A program made the position numbers and the translations under genes. A DNA stretch of 13,864 bases from WHSM01 sp036375165 (lineage in GTDB: Bacteria; Actinomycetota; Actinomycetes; Mycobacteriales; Micromonosporaceae). Location: positions 1-13,864 of the forward strand of contig DASUSI010000074.1 of the NCBI GenBank assembly GCA_036375165.1, written 5' to 3'. The notes beneath the pieces are model-generated. The model made no database searches. It saw nothing but the letters and a program-made list of their open reading frames with translations, and was not told the DNA's origin. Below are positions 12,348-13,864 of this stretch, piece by piece (positions within the stretch are counted from its first letter, which is position 1; each line of letters starts with the position of its first letter).

Positions 12348-13289
12348 TCACTCCTGACGTGCCCGTGTACTGGCACGTAGCTCGTGGTAGCTCGCCGCGA
12401 ACGCGGACCACCAAATCCGAGGGTCGGTCGCGGTAATCGCCTGTGCAAGCTGCTTCCCGGATTCGGTTCGCAGCGACTCAACGGAAGTATTGCGCCACGG
12501 ATCGGTAGCGTACCCTTGGCTCTTGTACTCGGTGGCTTGAATCAAGGTCTCAATCTTGTCGGCGTCGTGGGCAACCTTCGACTCCATTGTTTCTGTCTCC
12601 TCGTACTCTGCGGTTATTGCCTGGAATACCTTGGCGATCTCGTCCGGCATACCTGAGGTCTGGTGAGCCGTCACAGCTTCCGGTACTGCGGTGGTGACAT
12701 AGGCGCGGCCAACTGAGGGGACGTCTCCTATGCGGGTTTCGTGGACGTCGTGCATCAGGCACAGCGCGGCCGTCCGACCGGGGTCCGCACCCTCTAGTGC
12801 AGCTAGAGCGATGCCGATTAGTCCTACCCGGAAGGAATGTTCGGCTACGGTCTCTGGCTGCCTGATGCCCAGTAGTAACCAGCCGGAACGGGGAATGTTC
12901 TTGAGGTGGCCTGCCTCGAATAGGAACGCCGCCACTCCGGTCAGCGGGTGAGTTTCCTCGGCTGGAACCGGAACGCTTGCCTGGGACTGCGCAGTGTGCA
13001 TTGTATCTGTGCGTCGTTCGCCTGGTGCATTAACGATCCGCATGGATCGAGACTTACTTATGATTAGCCCCTCTTGTGTAAGCAGTTTCATCGCTTCTGT
13101 GATAGTAAAGACGCTGGTACCCCATTGCTGCGCAAGCTCGCGCGTTGACGGGAGTGCCTCGTTGTGACGATATGTGCCGGCTTCAATCGCGCTCCTGAAA
13201 TCTCGGGCGATCTGTCGATGGAGGGGTTCCGGCCGATTTAGCTGAGGCGTGGACGGTATGGCGCTACGGGACGATTCGTCATCGGGCAT
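12348..13289 (-). CDS. GntR winged-helix / HD phosphohydrolase fusion
   Basis: A 313-residue two-domain protein. Residues about 21-87 are a GntR winged helix: PLHRQIARDFRSAIEAGTY, ALPSTRELAQQWGTSVFTIT, EAMKLLTQEGLIIS and a short wing. A linker rich in Thr, Ser, Gln and Pro (88-112) leads to an HD domain (about 115-300) like YfbR/HDDC2 nucleotidases. Metal ligands are His151 (AEHSFR), His180-Asp181 with Glu184 and Gly188-Asp189 (MHDVHETRIGDVP), and Asp244 (HDADK). That family removes phosphate from deoxynucleoside monophosphates. ATG 13289 has no ribosome site but stands 7 bases behind a TAAAAT box, so it is probably leaderless. A nucleotide- or ligand-sensing repressor is one reading, an autoregulated enzyme another. 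It lies just inside the integration junction. Confidence 0.9.
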   Translation of the reverse strand: MPDDESSRSAIPSTPQLNRPEPLHRQIARDFRSAIEAGTYRHNEALPSTRELAQQWGTSVFTITEAMKLLTQEGLIISKSRSMRIVNAPGERRTDTMHTAQSQASVPVPAEETHPLTGVAAFLFEAGHLKNIPRSGWLLLGIRQPETVAEHSFRVGLIGIALAALEGADPGRTAALCLMHDVHETRIGDVPSVGRAYVTTAVPEAVTAHQTSGMPDEIAKVFQAITAEYEETETMESKVAHDADKIETLIQATEYKSQGYATDPWRNTSVESLRTESGKQLAQAITATDPRIWWSAFAASYHELRASTRARQE

Positions 13290-13296
13290 GTAGCCG

Positions 13297-13302
13297 ATTT
13301 TA
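13297..13302 (-). promoter_or_regulatory. -10 box of the GntR-HD gene
   Basis: TAAAAT on the minus strand, 7 bases before ATG 13289, fits a leaderless promoter. No good -35 is seen at the expected distance. Confidence 0.5.
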
Positions 13303-13322
13303 CCAGTGACCTAGCAATTGTA

Positions 13323-13340
13323 TGGATCTCTGGTGATCCA
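13323..13340. promoter_or_regulatory. Operator-like inverted repeat upstream of the GntR-HD gene
   Basis: TGGATC (13323-13328) and GATCCA (13335-13340) are perfect inverted arms around six bases. They lie about 20 bases upstream of the -10 box of the GntR-HD gene, in the short spacer behind the HAD gene. Binding by the GntR domain of the same gene (autoregulation) is a reasonable inference. Confidence 0.42.
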
Positions 13341-13375
13341 GTCATAGCGGTTTTAGCTGCGTAAGGTCAGCACGT

Positions 13376-13864
13376 TTAACCCCCGCCGACATCAATTAGC
13401 GCCGCTGCGATTGAAGCCATGCTCGTGACCACTTGGTCCGCCCCAAGCTGCCTGAACTCATCAATCTTGTGCGGTTTGTTGGCGTAACCGATCACCGGCA
13501 TCCCTGCGGCGTTTGCTCCGAAGATGTCAGTAGTCGAGTCGCCGACGAAAAGGCATTGTTCAACTGTGTGCCCAAGGGTCCGCGCTGCCGTCATCAGTAG
13601 TTCGGGGTTTGGCTTCATTCGCTCCGGCTCTGCGTATGGCCGCCCAATAATTGAATCGACATACCTAAAGAGGTGATGAGCCTTGAGATACGCCTCAATT
13701 GCAGGAGTAGAATTATTACTGACGATTGCTACGTTTCGGCCACCCCGGGCCGCAGCAACTATCACCTCTCTAGCGTACGGCGTCGGGGCAGATGAGGAAA
13801 CCGCCGTAAGCTCGGCCGACCGAAGTCCGTCCTCGATATAGGCTGTAAGTTCGGGACGAACTAG
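13376..13864 (-). CDS. HAD-superfamily phosphatase, N-terminus outside window
   Basis: The minus-strand frame is open to the window end; 162 residues are visible. HAD motifs in order: motif II Ser in VAIVSNNS, motif III Lys in RMKPNPELL, and motif IV GDSTTDIFGA. The cap-side and late segments GRPYAEPERMK and AAGMPVIGYANKP are typical of phosphoglycolate-phosphatase or beta-phosphoglucomutase-like members. Motif I (DxDxT) should lie in the missing N-terminal part. A GTG at 13765 is in frame, but the homologous sequence continues upstream of it, so it is internal. The gene precedes the GntR-HD gene on the same strand across an 86-base spacer. The substrate is unknown; phosphorylated sugars or nucleotides are likely. 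Confidence 0.86.
   Translation of the reverse strand, partial: LVRPELTAYIEDGLRSAELTAVSSSAPTPYAREVIVAAARGGRNVAIVSNNSTPAIEAYLKAHHLFRYVDSIIGRPYAEPERMKPNPELLMTAARTLGHTVEQCLFVGDSTTDIFGANAAGMPVIGYANKPHKIDEFRQLGADQVVTSMASIAAALIDVGGG

Larger units (their letters stand above)
11653..13864. mobile_element. End of a tRNA-Val-integrated element (actinomycete ICE-like), continues beyond window
   Basis: The element side of the junction begins to the right of the tRNA fragment, because the tRNA terminator and the GC-rich chromosomal genes lie on the left. The visible arm has a gene-poor stretch and two genes of lower GC that use more A/T-ending codons than the left part: a GntR-HD fusion and a HAD phosphatase. 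No integrase, excisionase, replication or FtsK-like transfer gene is visible, so the class (conjugative element, prophage or genomic island) is inferred only from the tRNA target and the cargo style. Confidence 0.62.

Noticed and set aside
1..13864. CRISPR arrays, rRNA genes, insertion sequences with transposase
   Set aside because: No regularly spaced repeats, no rRNA-like sequence and no transposase-like frame were seen on either strand.

Overview
The window is GC-rich actinobacterial DNA, and Micromonosporaceae-like is my best guess. The reasons are strong G/C third-position bias, an F420-type luciferase-like oxidoreductase, several genes whose start codon lies 6-7 bases behind a TANNNT -10 box (leaderless pattern), and a tRNA-Val that served as an integration site. 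The genus is inference only.

Layout. Positions 1-5265 hold a plus-strand block with the look of an acyl-CoA or small-molecule catabolic cluster: acyl-CoA dehydrogenase (5' end outside the window), crotonase-fold enoyl-CoA hydratase relative, TetR regulator, short-chain dehydrogenase, class I methyltransferase and luciferase-like oxidoreductase. Two similar operator-like palindromes (TTAC...GTAA type) sit just before the start codons of the short-chain dehydrogenase (2432-2444) and the luciferase-like gene (4203-4216). They suggest one small regulon of the local TetR protein. Positions 5290-6841 hold a PhoX-type phosphatase with a twin-arginine signal and a recognisable promoter. Convergent with it is a secreted DUF4185-like beta-propeller protein (6879-8018, minus).

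Positions 8150-9420 hold small genes: a solo GntR winged-helix protein, cutA, and a 64-residue leaderless hypothetical gene on the minus strand. The spacers between them are rich in inverted repeats, and one is conspicuously AT-rich. Positions 9607-11522 hold a two-gene unit: a zinc formaldehyde/alcohol dehydrogenase and a MIP-family channel whose two NPA boxes read NPS and NAA.

At 11653-11697 the minus strand carries only the 3' part of a tRNA-Val(GAC), from the anticodon loop to CCA. It is followed on the left by a strong terminator hairpin (11616-11647). I read this as the attachment-site junction of an integrated element, with host chromosome on the left and the element on the right, running off the window. 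The visible element arm has about 650 bases without a convincing gene, including a long imperfect hairpin. It then carries two minus-strand genes of lower GC: a GntR-HTH/HD-phosphohydrolase fusion, apparently leaderless, and a HAD phosphatase cut by the window end. No integrase is visible; it would be expected at the far end, next to the intact tRNA-Val.

The most interesting points are the truncated tRNA-Val junction, the regulator-enzyme fusion just inside it, the paired operators of the catabolic block, and the alternative GAAAAC/GTTTTC arms in front of the formaldehyde dehydrogenase gene.
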